A stretch of DNA of 64,000 bases from Anthonomus grandis grandis (taxonomy: Eukaryota; Arthropoda; Insecta; Coleoptera; Curculionidae). The position numbers were made by a program, and so were the translations under genes. The stretch's first letter is position 1. Each line of letters opens with the position of its first letter. A model generated the notes under the pieces. It was not told the origin of the DNA. It made no database searches and worked only from the letters and a program-made list of their open reading frames with translations. The stretch spans positions 27,631,127-27,695,126 of the forward strand of contig NC_065567.1 of NCBI RefSeq assembly GCF_022605725.1. Direction: 5' to 3'. Shown piece by piece: positions 23,374 to 34,326 of this stretch.

Positions 23374-24895
23374 TAATTTCAATTATCAAAGTAAGTTTGA
23401 TATCCTCTTTGTTTGGCATAGTGTTTTCCATAATAAAATTATATATTCATCAATTCTCATCAACTCCATCAAACTTTCTTGACGTTCAATTTTTCAATAA
23501 TAACTCGAAGTTTATAAAGTCGATATTTGATTGTTATTCAAATGTAATTTTCGAATTACTTGCTCCGATTTAGTCGATTACCTTCAGCAGAAAATGATAT
23601 GGGTTCATGTTCTTATCCGATTTATCCTATCAGGTTTATGCTCTTCAAGCTCTGAAAGATTATGAAGAGACAATTTGAAATAATACCATAACTTTTTAAA
23701 AATTTGCAAATGGTTCTGAAGATAATCGAAAAAAAAACACTATTAATTTTTGTCTGAGCTTATTTCTGATCCGATTTTAAAATAATTTGCACTTTTGTAT
23801 TGCCGCTTTTTTCGGGCTACATGATGGTGTTTTTGAATTTTTAATACGACCTTTTGCCTTTTGCCTACCATCATCAACTTTGTTTTTTCTTATGGGCGTC
23901 ATATTGGATTTTTGCATTTTTAAAATCTCTGCAAAATTACCTTTTTTGCGATGTACCACAAGTAATTTTAATTATTTTTAGAGAACCCTAAATTTGTCGC
24001 AATAGGTTTATGTAGCGCTAGTACAGAAACCGTTAATCCATATCTCATTAAATAACTCAAGTTTTCACACCAATATTATTTTCGTATTAAATTTTAAACT
24101 CAGCATACTTTAGTGATTTATTTATAAATATCAAAAATATCAGAAAATAGCGTTTTTTTAACTTTTTCAGTCATTGTTATTAGAATTAAAAGTTCTATTA
24201 AAAAAAAATTAAAGAAAAATGAGGGTGCAATTTGAAAAAAAAAAGTTAGGGGTTCTCACATAAAAAACACATTTGGAAATTTTTTATCTTTAAAAATGGC
24301 GAAGTTCTATGCTGTGAAAAGCATTTTGGAACACCCGGTTTATAAATTGTAACAAATACTAAAATATTCACAAAACACCATAAAAATTCACCCGCCACAC
24401 TTGTTGAATATATAAAATCGGATCCATGCTTTGTACCAGTTCAAACATTCTACAGTAGGTAAAAATTCTACGGCCCCCATATAGTCCCTATATGCACTAA
24501 TGGGTTAATGTTAGATTGTGTAGTAGACCTATAGTTATTCATATCGTCTTTCGAAGTTTAGGATTCGTCAACTAATTGTTTTTTTTTTTCATCATAAAAT
24601 TGATTTTTAAAAATGCCTAAAAAAAACAACTATCTAGTTGGATTGAGAAAGTCAAGAGTATACAATAACAAAAAATTTATCATAGTTTTTCCACAATCTG
24701 CCCTCCTAAATTTTACTTTTTGAGAAATGCTTGATCCTCTACCACTGAGTCCTTAAAACCCCATAGAACATATTCTGAACATGCAGGACTTAAGTAAACT
24801 AAATTCCATAATAAATCCAAATTACATTGAACAAAGGGGCTGGAAAAGAAGGGGTTGAGGGGGGCGACACATAGAATTAGCACAGAGACTACATG
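23374..24895. other. AT-rich DNA, no gene recognised
   Basis: I see no motif in the overlapping short frames at 23777-23981. No transposon ends recognised. Confidence 0.5.
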
Positions 24896-24897
24896 CG

Positions 24898-25020
24898 TTT
24901 AATCGGGAACTGAAATTCTCGTAATTGAATACCACTCTGGCCAACGAATTTGCATGAAAGGTTTAGGCTTTGAATTTAATCTCCTCTGCTATGAATAGGT
25001 GCGTCAGCGAAATACACGCG
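24898..25020 (+). promoter_or_regulatory. Octamer-bearing noncoding block, copy A
   Basis: This block aligns without rearrangement to 28782-28913. Shared stretches are GTAATTGAATA, ATTTGCATGAA, GGTTTA, ATTTAATCTCC and GTCAGC, with small indels between them. ATTTGCAT at 24948-24955 is a perfect POU/octamer site. It lies about 110 bp upstream of a candidate first coding exon. A regulatory role is an inference; an old transposon copy is an alternative. Confidence 0.4.
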
Positions 25021-25127
25021 GTAATATCATCTTATACGTGGTCGAATAAATAAACACATTTTATAGGGAGACATATTTTTAAAGGTTTGTTGTCACTTTC
25101 GCTCGTTTTTGGTAAGAATTTCTCAAA

Positions 25128-25248
25128 ATGCCCGGGAGAAGGAGGAAAAGTAAGGATTTTACGCAATGCTACTTCACTCCGCCCGATGATGAGGAAGGCG
25201 ATGCCTCCTCGGGCGCAGAAGAGCAAGAAGAAACAGAAAAAAATGAAC
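25128..25248 (+). CDS. Candidate first coding exon with basic then acidic N-terminus
   Basis: An ATG at 25128 opens MPGRRRKSKDFTQCYFTPPD, followed by DEEGDASSGAEEQEETEKNE, and runs into a strong donor (GTAAGTATT) at 25249 in phase 1. Composition is markedly more GC- and CpG-rich than the surroundings, and the following 400 bases stay CpG-rich. The pattern of a short basic leader followed by an acidic stretch resembles first exons of nuclear regulators, but I do not recognise the family. The next exon was not found in the window, which would mean a long first intron, common for developmental genes. The donor and composition are seen; the gene is inferred. Confidence 0.45.
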
Positions 25249-26687
25249 GTAAGTATTATTTATATAAAAATAATGATTTGCAACCCATTTACATTTAAAC
25301 TGGTTTTATATACTTTTTTTTTATTTTACCGCACTTAAGGGTAGCGATTAATTCGAGGGATAAAAAACCTCAAGCTCAAGATTACACGGTTATTATGAAA
25401 CGGCAGAAGTTTGCCGGAGAAAAAAAAAAGAGAGAATCCAGCGAGAGGGCGCTTTTGTGTTCCGCGAGTGCGATTTTTCAGTTCGATAGCCCTTGAACGG
25501 TAAATTAAATTCAAAATCTCCTGTGCGCCCTGAATTCGTCGTCGTCGTCGTCTTCTTCATCTTTCGAGTGTAATGAAACTCGAGGCGATCATTTTAAACA
25601 ATCGCAGGGGTTGCCGCGGGCGTCCTTTTTCAACCACTCCCCCTAACCCCACACCCCCGTCAATCAAAACGCACATTTTCGTCGTCAATGTCATTTGCAG
25701 TGCCGTTTAATTTTTGCATCCCATATTGCCAAGGCACTTTTCCACAGTCCATAAAGTGGAATGGCTCCGGTTTCCCATATACACCCGCGCAACACCCTCA
25801 CACTGATATTTTATTTATCCTGTTTTTACTGTGCGTGAACCAATGACCCGAAAATATGAGTTCAGGAAACTCTGCACAGGCTCTGTCTACGACTTTACTC
25901 AGATTATTATTGGGCACTTTATGCTGTGTACAGGGTCGTTTTTTTGCAGAGTGCATGTAAGGCATTAGAGGACAACTAAAGTTTTAATTGAAGTAGAAGT
26001 GAACTTCGTTAATTTAAATGGAGTCATGAACTTATACCTGCACTGCCAATCCATTGAAAAATAAATGACCCCCATTATGGCTGTCATTTTGAATGATTGG
26101 GTCCTCTGACATATTTCAGTTGTGCCAATTGTAGGGAAACAAAACAGTTAAAGTTTTTGGGAGGTTATATTTACAAAAACAAAATAGAAAGTCACATTTA
26201 GTTGAGAATTTAAGATAGCTGCGTTAGATCTGAGATTTCTCTGGTATTTATTTAAGAATTTCATTAAAATTTATGAAAGAAAGTAATCATCACTTAAAAT
26301 GAAACAACGTTTTAATGAAGCACTCTTTAAAATATGTATTTTATTATTCATAAACTTGAATCTTATAAATCCTAAACTAAATTTTTGCTTGTGTTTATTT
26401 AGGAAATTTAGTTAAAAACAAAGGTTAATGAAACTCTATAATTTGGTTTTAATTATACCCATTTCAAAAATTCTAATCTCTGACACATATGTTTTAATTT
26501 AAAATAATGGCTTACAAACAATGTCAATGAAAAAAATTAATTTAGTTCGTGACAGATCATGCGTCAAACGTCAGCGCCATCAACTTCATCACCTTTATTT
26601 AATATATTGGTAACACTGAAAATGTTCGGAGTGACCAACATGAAAAGGACACAATCACGCAAAATGGCGGCCACCTAGTAGTGGTCA
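25249..26687. other. Possible intron or intergenic DNA, partly CpG-rich
   Basis: 25430-25800 has elevated GC with a GTC/TTC triplet tract near 25530-25560. No further exon with matching splice phase was convincingly identified. The rest is AT-rich. Confidence 0.4.
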
Positions 26688-26906
26688 TGTATTTTTCAAC
26701 GTTTTCTCGTTTGTTAGGTATGAATTAAAACAATTAAAAATTTAGTAAACTAATTTATTTACACACTTCACTTCGATATTAATTTTTTTACTGTACTTAT
26801 TTACGTGTCAATATTCCGAACTTAACTTCATTGAACTGACAACTGTCGACGATGCGGCTCCTTATATACTCGGTAGAACGCTGTTCCAGAAGTTTCCTAT
26901 TAATTA
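26688..26906 (+). repeat. LTR-like repeat, copy 2 (truncated)
   Basis: Shares GGTATGAATTAAAACAAT, CTAATTTATTTACACACTT, GTCAATATTCCGAAC, GACGATGCGGCTCC and TTATATACTCGG with the other copies. It is more diverged and lacks the 3' part (the TGTTTACAATATCG end). Confidence 0.55.
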
Positions 26907-28781
26907 CACTATAAGAAAAAAACAGGAATAATAAGCGTTACGAATATTTATGAGTTAAACCTAATTTACACTAAAAGTACGAACTAATTTTAAACCTGGT
27001 GTAATCACTAATAAAAAACAAAACAACACATATAAGTTAAAGGTGGAAATTAAAAGTTTAAATTGATAAAATAGGATGGAGATTAGTTATTAATAATTTA
27101 AAATATAAACAAAATAAATTGAGGTTAGGTTTAACAGCAAAAAATAAAATAAGGATCATAATGGAATCTGTGTTATAAGTAGGTAGCGTTAAATTGACTT
27201 GATGTAGTGCATAACCATGTGATGTTCAAAATTTAAAATGTAATTTTGGCTTTTTACCTTTATGATGATCATGAAATACTTTCACATTCTCACGTATAGT
27301 AGTAAAATGTTCTACAAATAGACAGAACCCCATAAACAACCCGTGAATGTACACGTATCTCCTAACAGAATATTTTAGTTGTATGTCCTCCAATGCCAGT
27401 TTCCACTAGTAAATCACCCTGTATTCAATGGCATTTATTTCACAAAAACTGACTCAAAAAAAAACCTTACGATTTAATATGGTTGAGCTCAAAATGGATA
27501 CCCTGTAAATAATTAAGCGAAAAAACTTCTCAGGACAATGTCCTATTCATTGATGCAAATAAGGTTTTTTCCTCTTTAAAAGGCTATAGGGATTTATGAA
27601 AATAGTTGGCCCTATAAGTTTTAATAAAGGAGGAATAGTAGTAAATGTCACCGTTTCGGCGTAAGAGAAACAAAGAGAAAAGCAGCTTATTAAAATATTT
27701 GAAAATAAAGCGGGAGCGAGGGTACAAAGGCGCTTATTTGCCTGTCGCGTTGGCACATAAAATTGCGTTTAGCGCGAAATTTAAAAGCTCGCGATAAAAA
27801 TATTTTTATTGTATGCGGGGCACAAATTACCTTTAATAATAATAAAATTCGGATTTGTATTTGGCCACCCCTTGCCGTAATAATCCTGTAGGAATCGATA
27901 TTTATCCCTATGCCCCACCTTCTCTTAAGGGTGGTTCAGTAGATCAAGTTTTTTTTTTGAGGGTTTATTTTAATTTTAAAGGGCAAAATGCTCATATTAT
28001 TGAAATTAAAAAAAATTGAGAATATAGATTTATTCAATAAAATTTTACAATATTTTTTTTCAAAAAATATTAAAAGTAAAGAATTAGTTTTATAACTGTT
28101 ATAGAACAATTATATAGCATATTATAAAAACGTGAAAATTTTAGGATGAGGCTATAAACCACTATACACCATTAGACTTACAACTAAGTCTATACAACAG
28201 TTAAGTCGTTTTAGGAGCTTTAGTAAACAACCGGTATATGACTACCAATGTCACAATTATAAAACAGTCCTATAAGTATATTTTTTTTGAATTCCTTATA
28301 CAATATATTCGGGACTGCTATAAAGCTATTTTATAGTAGTGCTTATTATGCGGTTCAAGTATAACTATTTAGAAAATATTTTATAGGTCTCTTATAACAC
28401 AATCAAAATCGCTAAAACAATAATTTTATTTTTGAAATTTAAAATAGAATTACCGCAAGAATATTTTATAAAATCACAAACATAAAATAATTGAAAAATA
28501 AAAAAAATACTTACGCAACGAGCTTGTCTGACAAAATATGTATATATAATTTGTATAAAGTTCTTTCAAAATAATTTTATATCTATATCCTTACAGTTGT
28601 ACGAACATCTACAACAGTTTTACAGAAACCCCTTTATTTTATGAAAAAATTGTCGTAGGCTTTATAATTTAAAATTGTTCTTCAAGGTACCCTATACGAT
28701 AATTATAAAATAATTAAGTTCTTTTAGGGATCTATTTTCCTAGTTGGATTAATACAACATACCTGAATTAATAGAGTAGCC
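26907..28781. other. AT-rich DNA, no gene recognised
   Basis: Two TACAGGGT-like sequences (reverse complement of ACCCTGTA near 27424 and 27503) hint at mariner ends but do not form a pair. 28000-28760 is very AT-rich with many CTATA-type words. No exon supported. Confidence 0.4.
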
Positions 28782-28913
28782 GTGCACGTGGTTAATCAGC
28801 AAGAGCGAAACCCTCGGTAATTGAATATTACTTTGACTAACCGATTTGCATGAAGGCAAGAGGGTTTATGCTTCGCATTTAATCTCCAGTGAGGTCAGCA
28901 AAATGTGTGTAAT
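28782..28913 (+). promoter_or_regulatory. Octamer-bearing noncoding block, copy B
   Basis: Diverged direct copy of 24898-25020, 3.9 kb downstream and in the same orientation. The octamer ATTTGCAT (28844-28851) and the downstream ATTTAATCTCC are intact in both copies. Function inferred only. Confidence 0.4.
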
Positions 28914-30144
28914 CTGGCTTAATATAACACATCCATATACATCTAATTTATTAAAACCTAAGAGAGAATTAATAATAATATTATCATGAAAGGCATCAAA
29001 ACTAGATAAGAATCAGTAGCTAAAAGATGATCTTATTCAATTATTATCTGACAAGTGGAAATAAAAAGGTAAGGGAACGATACCGATCAACAAGCTACTG
29101 TCTCTGCAGGTAACTTTATAATTGCAGCCTGAGGTACACGATAAATTATATGCCTATCGAAATGTTTGACGTAAGTCATTCTGTAACGTCAAATATTGAT
29201 TGGCTACCTAACTTTATTAAGTGTTCTGCCTTTACTGGTTTTAGACTACTAGTTTTTTTTTTGTTTAAGGTTATAAAACCCGACAACCATAAAAAACTAA
29301 AACGCATTATACTATTTGTCCGATTATAATTTTATGTCCCTACAGGGAAGTCGGAAGTAGTTAACTCGCCCCACCGGACTACCTAAAAAAGCATTTGATC
29401 ATATATGACAATCACATTTCCACCGCTTGCCATAAACCCGAACCGGGGCAAAAATGATTTTTGTTTCGGGTCGTTTTAATCATTTCCGCCCTGTTTTATC
29501 GACACACCAATGTCAACAAGTTTTTAGTTGACTTCGAGGGCCCTCTCTATCAACCCTATTGCTGACATTTACGAACTAGGAAAATGGGCTCTGCATATAA
29601 ATTCACCTTGAAAGGTGTTATTAAGAATTTATTGACGTTTACGGTATTACGGTGGCTCCTCCGTATCTATTTATAATCCGGTTTATAGAGGAGTTATTTT
29701 AGTTTCCACACATTATTACCAAAAGAATGAACCAAAACGTCCCTGAAAGGATTTTGCAAATACCACTGAACATCAAACGCATTGCCTAATCCATCAACAA
29801 TATGGGCTTATGTTGCGGTATGATTAGATATGTGCACGTATGTATTTACTATTTGAGAGCTAATAAACTGCCGTATAATCCTCAGATAATTGTTTAGTAT
29901 ATGCAGTTTCCGCTAATCTGCCTTCCGCCATAAGCAGCAGGATTTACTTTATCGATCTCATATAACATAATATCCATCAACAGTTTAAACTCTTAGAGGC
30001 AAAATGATTAAATATATTTTCAATAATTGGGATACAACTTTTTGTAATGAAATTATTAAATATTTTATTTATTTGCTAATTTATGGATCTAAGAAAGGCG
30101 TAAGAATACACAAAAAAATAAACATTTTCACAGGTCATAATTAA
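28914..30144. other. Unique DNA, no gene recognised
   Basis: No splice-compatible open pieces or repeat ends recognised. Confidence 0.45.
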
Positions 30145-30413
30145 TGTACCGTTTTTTTGCTCTTTAGGTGTGAATTAAAATAATCGAAAATAATCAACTA
30201 ATTTATTTACAACTATTCAAATCTCGCGCCAATATTTCGTCACTGGCTCCGTTTGGCGACGCGGCTCCTTATATACTCGGCTGACCATAATTCCCGAAGG
30301 TTCTCGCTATAGGTAGAGAGATTAATTTTTACAGCTCATACAAATAAAGGTATTTGTTCTATTTTTTTTTTCTTGAGGGTTTTATATTTAGCTAACTGAT
30401 AACTAGATAACTG

Positions 30414-30467
<54 letters not shown>

Positions 30468-30660
30468 AAATTTATAGCTCCTAGATTTGAAGAAATTCCT
30501 GCTATATGAAGGCTAAAAATACGAGGCTTTTTCGTGAGCTAAATTTGAACAAAGTGGAGGATAAACTGTTCATCCTGTTCAAACTGTTCATCCTGATCGT
30601 GCGATGTGCCACTTGTGTCATTCCGTAATCAGCTGTTTTCTCTTTGTTTACACAAATTTT
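30145..30660 (+). repeat. LTR-like repeat, copy 3, split by an AT-microsatellite segment
   Basis: The left part (30145 to about 30310) carries GGTGTGAATTAAAATAATCG, CTCGCGCCAATATTTCG, GACGCGGCTCC and TTATATACTCGGCTGACC. The right part (about 30597-30660) carries GTGCGATGTGCCACTTGTGT and AATCAGCTG, which in copy 1 directly follow the left part. About 285 bp lie between, including an (AT)n run. Confidence 0.55.
30415..30464. repeat. (AT)n microsatellite
   Basis: About 50 bases of uninterrupted TA dinucleotides. Confidence 0.9.
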
Positions 30661-30799
30661 TCAAAGTTAACATAAAAAAGGTCAAAAGTTTCTTCATAGG
30701 AGTTTGCCATTGGTAACACCCTTGGAATAAATGAATTAAACCCTGCATTGGTCCTTTTAAAGGGTTGATGAAACTTACAGACCTTGTCTTTCTTGTGGA

Positions 30800-30993
30800 A
30801 ATCAAGTTTCTAAGTGGTTTATACGAACTGAAAATACGTTTTGCAAATGAAGGAAATTATTTACTAGAGGAATATTGGATTATTAGGCTAAATATCTAAG
30901 AAATTATCTTTGCACCTGCTCCAGTTTATGTATATGACAGGCATATATGACTGGTGAATAATATTGAAGCAATGGTCTTACTAAACTGTAGGG
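30800..30993 (-). pseudogene. LINE C-terminal fragment, minus strand
   Basis: Read on the minus strand from 30993: PYSLVRPLLQYYSPVIYACH then IHKLEQVQR, a stop, and FLRYLA. This is the conserved segment after the RT domain (SLVRPHLEYCSPVWSP, RLEAVQRKFLRFLAYK in relatives). Stops and frameshifts follow. It abuts a plus-strand LINE scrap. Confidence 0.65.
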
Positions 30994-31001
30994 TGCCTCA
31001 G

Positions 31002-31430
31002 GTTGATGCCATATATACCAACTTCTCCAAGGCATTTGACAGAGTAAATCACTTGTTATTGCTTAATAACTTAATAAAAATAAGTTTTTCTGATGGGGTT
31101 GTAGGGTGAGTGCTTAGTTTATAATAAACCATTAATAAAGTTTTTGAACGAGCGTGAAATGGAGAGAAAATTCAGAAGAAATGTCTTTTGTCTTATTCAA
31201 TAGATGGTCAATTTCTACAAAATAAAGAACAAGTCAAGGATTTGAGCATACTCTTTGGTTTTCAATTAAATTTTAATGAACATGTCAATCAATTAACAGT
31301 TAAGTCACAGCGAATGCTAGGATTTACTTTGAGGAATCGCATAGTTAAGTCAATGTATGTCGGGTTGGTCAGATCACAATTTGCATACGGTTTAAACAGT
31401 ATAATGTTTATAAGTCATTATTTGAGATAA
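31002..31430 (+). pseudogene. LINE fragment with internal deletion, plus strand
   Basis: DAIYTNFSKAFDRVNH is RT motif A; the catalytic TDF has become TNF. After about 120 bp without the PQG and YADD boxes, 31188-31430 encodes YSIDGQFLQNKEQVKDLSIL, LNFNEHVNQLTVKSQRMLGF and SMYVGLVRSQFAYG, the region downstream of the RT active site. The middle of the RT has therefore been lost. Confidence 0.75.
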
Positions 31431-32438
31431 TACGATGGATGGGATGGCCATTACAGATTTGAAAATTGATGCATATTTTTGTCGATATTCTAGCATTTGT
31501 TTAGAATTGGGTCAAATTACTCAATTTTTTTATTAAATTTTAAAAATCCAGCCTTGAAACGTGAAAAAAAATTACCACAATTTTTGCATGCACCTAAAAT
31601 TACTTTAAACTACCATTCCATTTCTATATGATCAAAAATGTAACACTAAGGACAAGAGGGTGCCATTATTACTGGTCAAGAGCTACCACCATAACCACCA
31701 CCACCACTATAGCAGGGTTGAATTGAATAAGCGAAAGGGGATGATTTCGGATCGGCCCTTGTGCCCTCAACGCGTCCGTTTCGCATCAATCTAAATTCGA
31801 CGCAACAATGTGCGGACGGACAGGACACTCTGGACACTACACCATCATGGTTACACGCGTTTCGCGATATTTAACACCATCCAGGGTAACCGCAGGACTC
31901 CCTCCGTCCATTTTCGCGGTAATGCATCAGGATATTCGACTTTGAGGTATTGCCGCTTTATCATCTTCGACGCCTTGAAATTTAATTACCCTCAATGGCT
32001 TTTAGAGTCCGAATTTAAGTAATAATTTAACAACTGAAAATATATTACTTGAATAAGGTGGATTATTGTTAAGGGTGAGGGGTGATTCGGATTGATACGT
32101 TGTGGCAATGGGTTTCCGTCCATTTTAGGTTTTTATATCGCACGTTATGGGCCCCGTCGTACTTACGATTGCAATTTCACTTCCGCATGTCGTAAATCAG
32201 TCGATTTTATTATTCCGCACGTCGTTGATGACTGACATCTCTCCCACGACCGAACTTTATTTTTGATAATGAAAAATTATTGTTACTGGTCGTCATATCC
32301 GCTCGTAAACTTACTTACCCTTATAATATCATAAATGTGATTTTTTTATTTACATAGAAATATGCCTGAAAGTGCGAGAATAGAAACATACATTCATTCC
32401 AGCAACCATGTCACCCTTTATAACCAATTAAACTTTTT
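31431..32438. other. Unique DNA, no gene established
   Basis: 31690-32280 is less AT-rich than its surroundings and includes an open frame at 31810-32022 without motifs. I cannot assign a gene. Confidence 0.4.
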
Positions 32439-32439
32439 C

Positions 32440-32785
32440 TTTTTCTTCTTTTTCATGGACGTCAAATGCCTGAAAGAAATTATTGATTTCTTATAGGCAG
32501 TTGATCCAAACGTTTTTTCTTTTCTTGTTCCTCTTCTTTTTCTTCTTTTTTTAAGACGTCAAATGCTTGGAAGGAATTTTTGATTTCTTACAGGAGTCAA
32601 ACATTTCTTCTCTTCTTCTCATTTTTCTTCTTAATATTAAAGACGTCAAACTCCTAGAAGAAAATATTAGTTTCTGATAGACAGTTAAATCAAACGTTTG
32701 TTCTCTTCTTCTTCTTCTCCCTTTTCTTCCTTGTTTTAAATAATCCAAATGCCTGGAAGAAATTATTGATTTCTTACAACCTACA
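32440..32785 (+). repeat. ~95-bp tandem repeat built on the CCAGGCAGTT hairpin
   Basis: Four imperfect units begin with GACGTCAAATGCCTG-like sequence at about 32459, 32555, 32641 and 32744. Each has the form TGCCTGGAAGAAAT, short loop, ATTTCTTACAGGCA, then CTT-rich DNA. The first arm and last arm pair, so each unit can form a hairpin of about 14 bp. A minus-strand open frame in it (32551-32748) is a by-product. Confidence 0.7.
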
Positions 32786-33189
32786 CTTTCTAAAATTTAA
32801 GAAAGTTGCACCTGCTAATAGGTATAATTAAAAAAAAATATTATCTATTAGATTAAATGAAATCAAATTTTAATAATTTAATTAATAATAACTTGACTGA
32901 GACGGGGTAAAAAGTTAAGCAGCTGAAATCCTGTTAACATTATTTAACTGCCGTTATTCTTTAACACCTTGGCATCTTAATTTGACCTTTATATCTATAT
33001 CTTTTTCCTCTTGCGAATTCAACTACCTACAAAACCAAATTTCTTTAATTTAAAATATACTTGTTTCCTTATTTGAAGTAGCTTTATAAACAGAAAAACA
33101 CCTTGCAAAGTTGCAATGAGTTTTGACTGTTGACAGTGTTGACACTTGTCAGTGCTCCAACTGCAGCCAACTTAAATTTTGGGTGTGTA
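32786..33189. other. AT-rich DNA, nothing recognised
   Basis: No coding or repeat structure seen. Confidence 0.5.
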
Positions 33190-34326
33190 ACTATACCAGC
33201 GTTTTCTTTAGACCACCTACATTACGAAAACACCGGGTTATAACGAGATTCGAGCATAAATAACTGAATGACAGCACTTTGAAAATTCGGAAAAAGTCAT
33301 TTTTCGACCTCGTTTTTGAGGCCAAAAATGAGCTCCAAAAATGCGATATCTCAGCTTCTATCAGAGCTACGACCTTGCGGATGGTCTCGTTGGATTCAGA
33401 AAGACGAAACTAAGAGAAAACCGTTGGAATTTTTTAGATTGGACCAGTAGAAGCCGAGATATCGACCTCCAAAATTTGGGTTTTTTCGTTTTTCGGGTAT
33501 ACCCCCCCGTATCGATTTTTTTCACGAAAAATTTTTTTTTTCGAAATCGAACTAACTATACCAGCGTCTTCTTTAGACCACCTACATTACGAAAACACCG
33601 GGTTATAACGAGATTCGAGCAAAACTAACTGAATGACAGCACTTTGAAAATTCGGAAAAAGTCATTTTTCGACCTCGTTTTTGAGGCCAAAAATGGGCTC
33701 CAAAAATGCGATATCTCAGCTTCTATCAGAGCTACGACCTTGCGGATGGTCTCGTTGAATTCAGAAAGACGAAACTAAGACAAAACCGTTGGAATTTTCC
33801 AAATCGGACCAGTAGAAGCCGAGATATCGACCTCCAAAGTTTGGGTTTTTTCGTTTTTCGGGTATACCCCCCCGTATCGATTTTTTTCACCAAAAATTTT
33901 TTTTTTCGATATCGAACTAACTATACCAGCGTCTTCTTTAGACCACCTACATTACGAAAACACCGGGTTATAACGAGATTCGAGCAAAACTAACTGAATG
34001 ACAGCACTTTGAAAATTCGGAAAAAGTCATTTTTCGACCTCGTTTTTGAGGCCAAATATGGGCTCCACAAATGCCATATCTCAGCTTCTATCAGAGCTAC
34101 GACCTTGCGGATGGTCTCGTTGGATTCAGAAAGACGAAACTAAGAGAAAACCGTTGGAATTTTTCAGATCGGTTTAGTAGAAGCCGAGATATCGACCTCC
34201 AAAGTTTGGGTTTTTTCGTTTTTCGGGTATACCCCCCCGTATCGATTTTTTTCACCAAAAATTTTTTTTTTCGAAATCGAACTAACTATACCAGCGTCTT
34301 CTTTAGACCACCTACATTACGAAAGT
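33190..34326 (+). repeat. Satellite array 2, 365-bp monomer, about 3.1 copies
   Basis: The block CACCGGGTTATAACGAGATT recurs at about 33230, 33595 and 33960, a period of 365. The monomer is the same family as array 1, in the same orientation, but diverged (GAGATTCGAGCAAAACTAAC instead of GGATCCGAGCAGAACTAAGG). A frame of 91-95 codons is open in each monomer (33341-33628, 33706-33993, 34071-34346); I treat these as repeat-borne frames, not genes. Confidence 0.9.

Noticed and set aside
27424..27510. Mariner ends (CAGGGTG-like next to TA)
   Set aside because: The two sequences are in the same orientation, have no matching partner and enclose no transposase.
32440..32785. CRISPR array
   Set aside because: Units are imperfect ~95-bp tandem copies with similar, not unique, spacers, in an animal genome.
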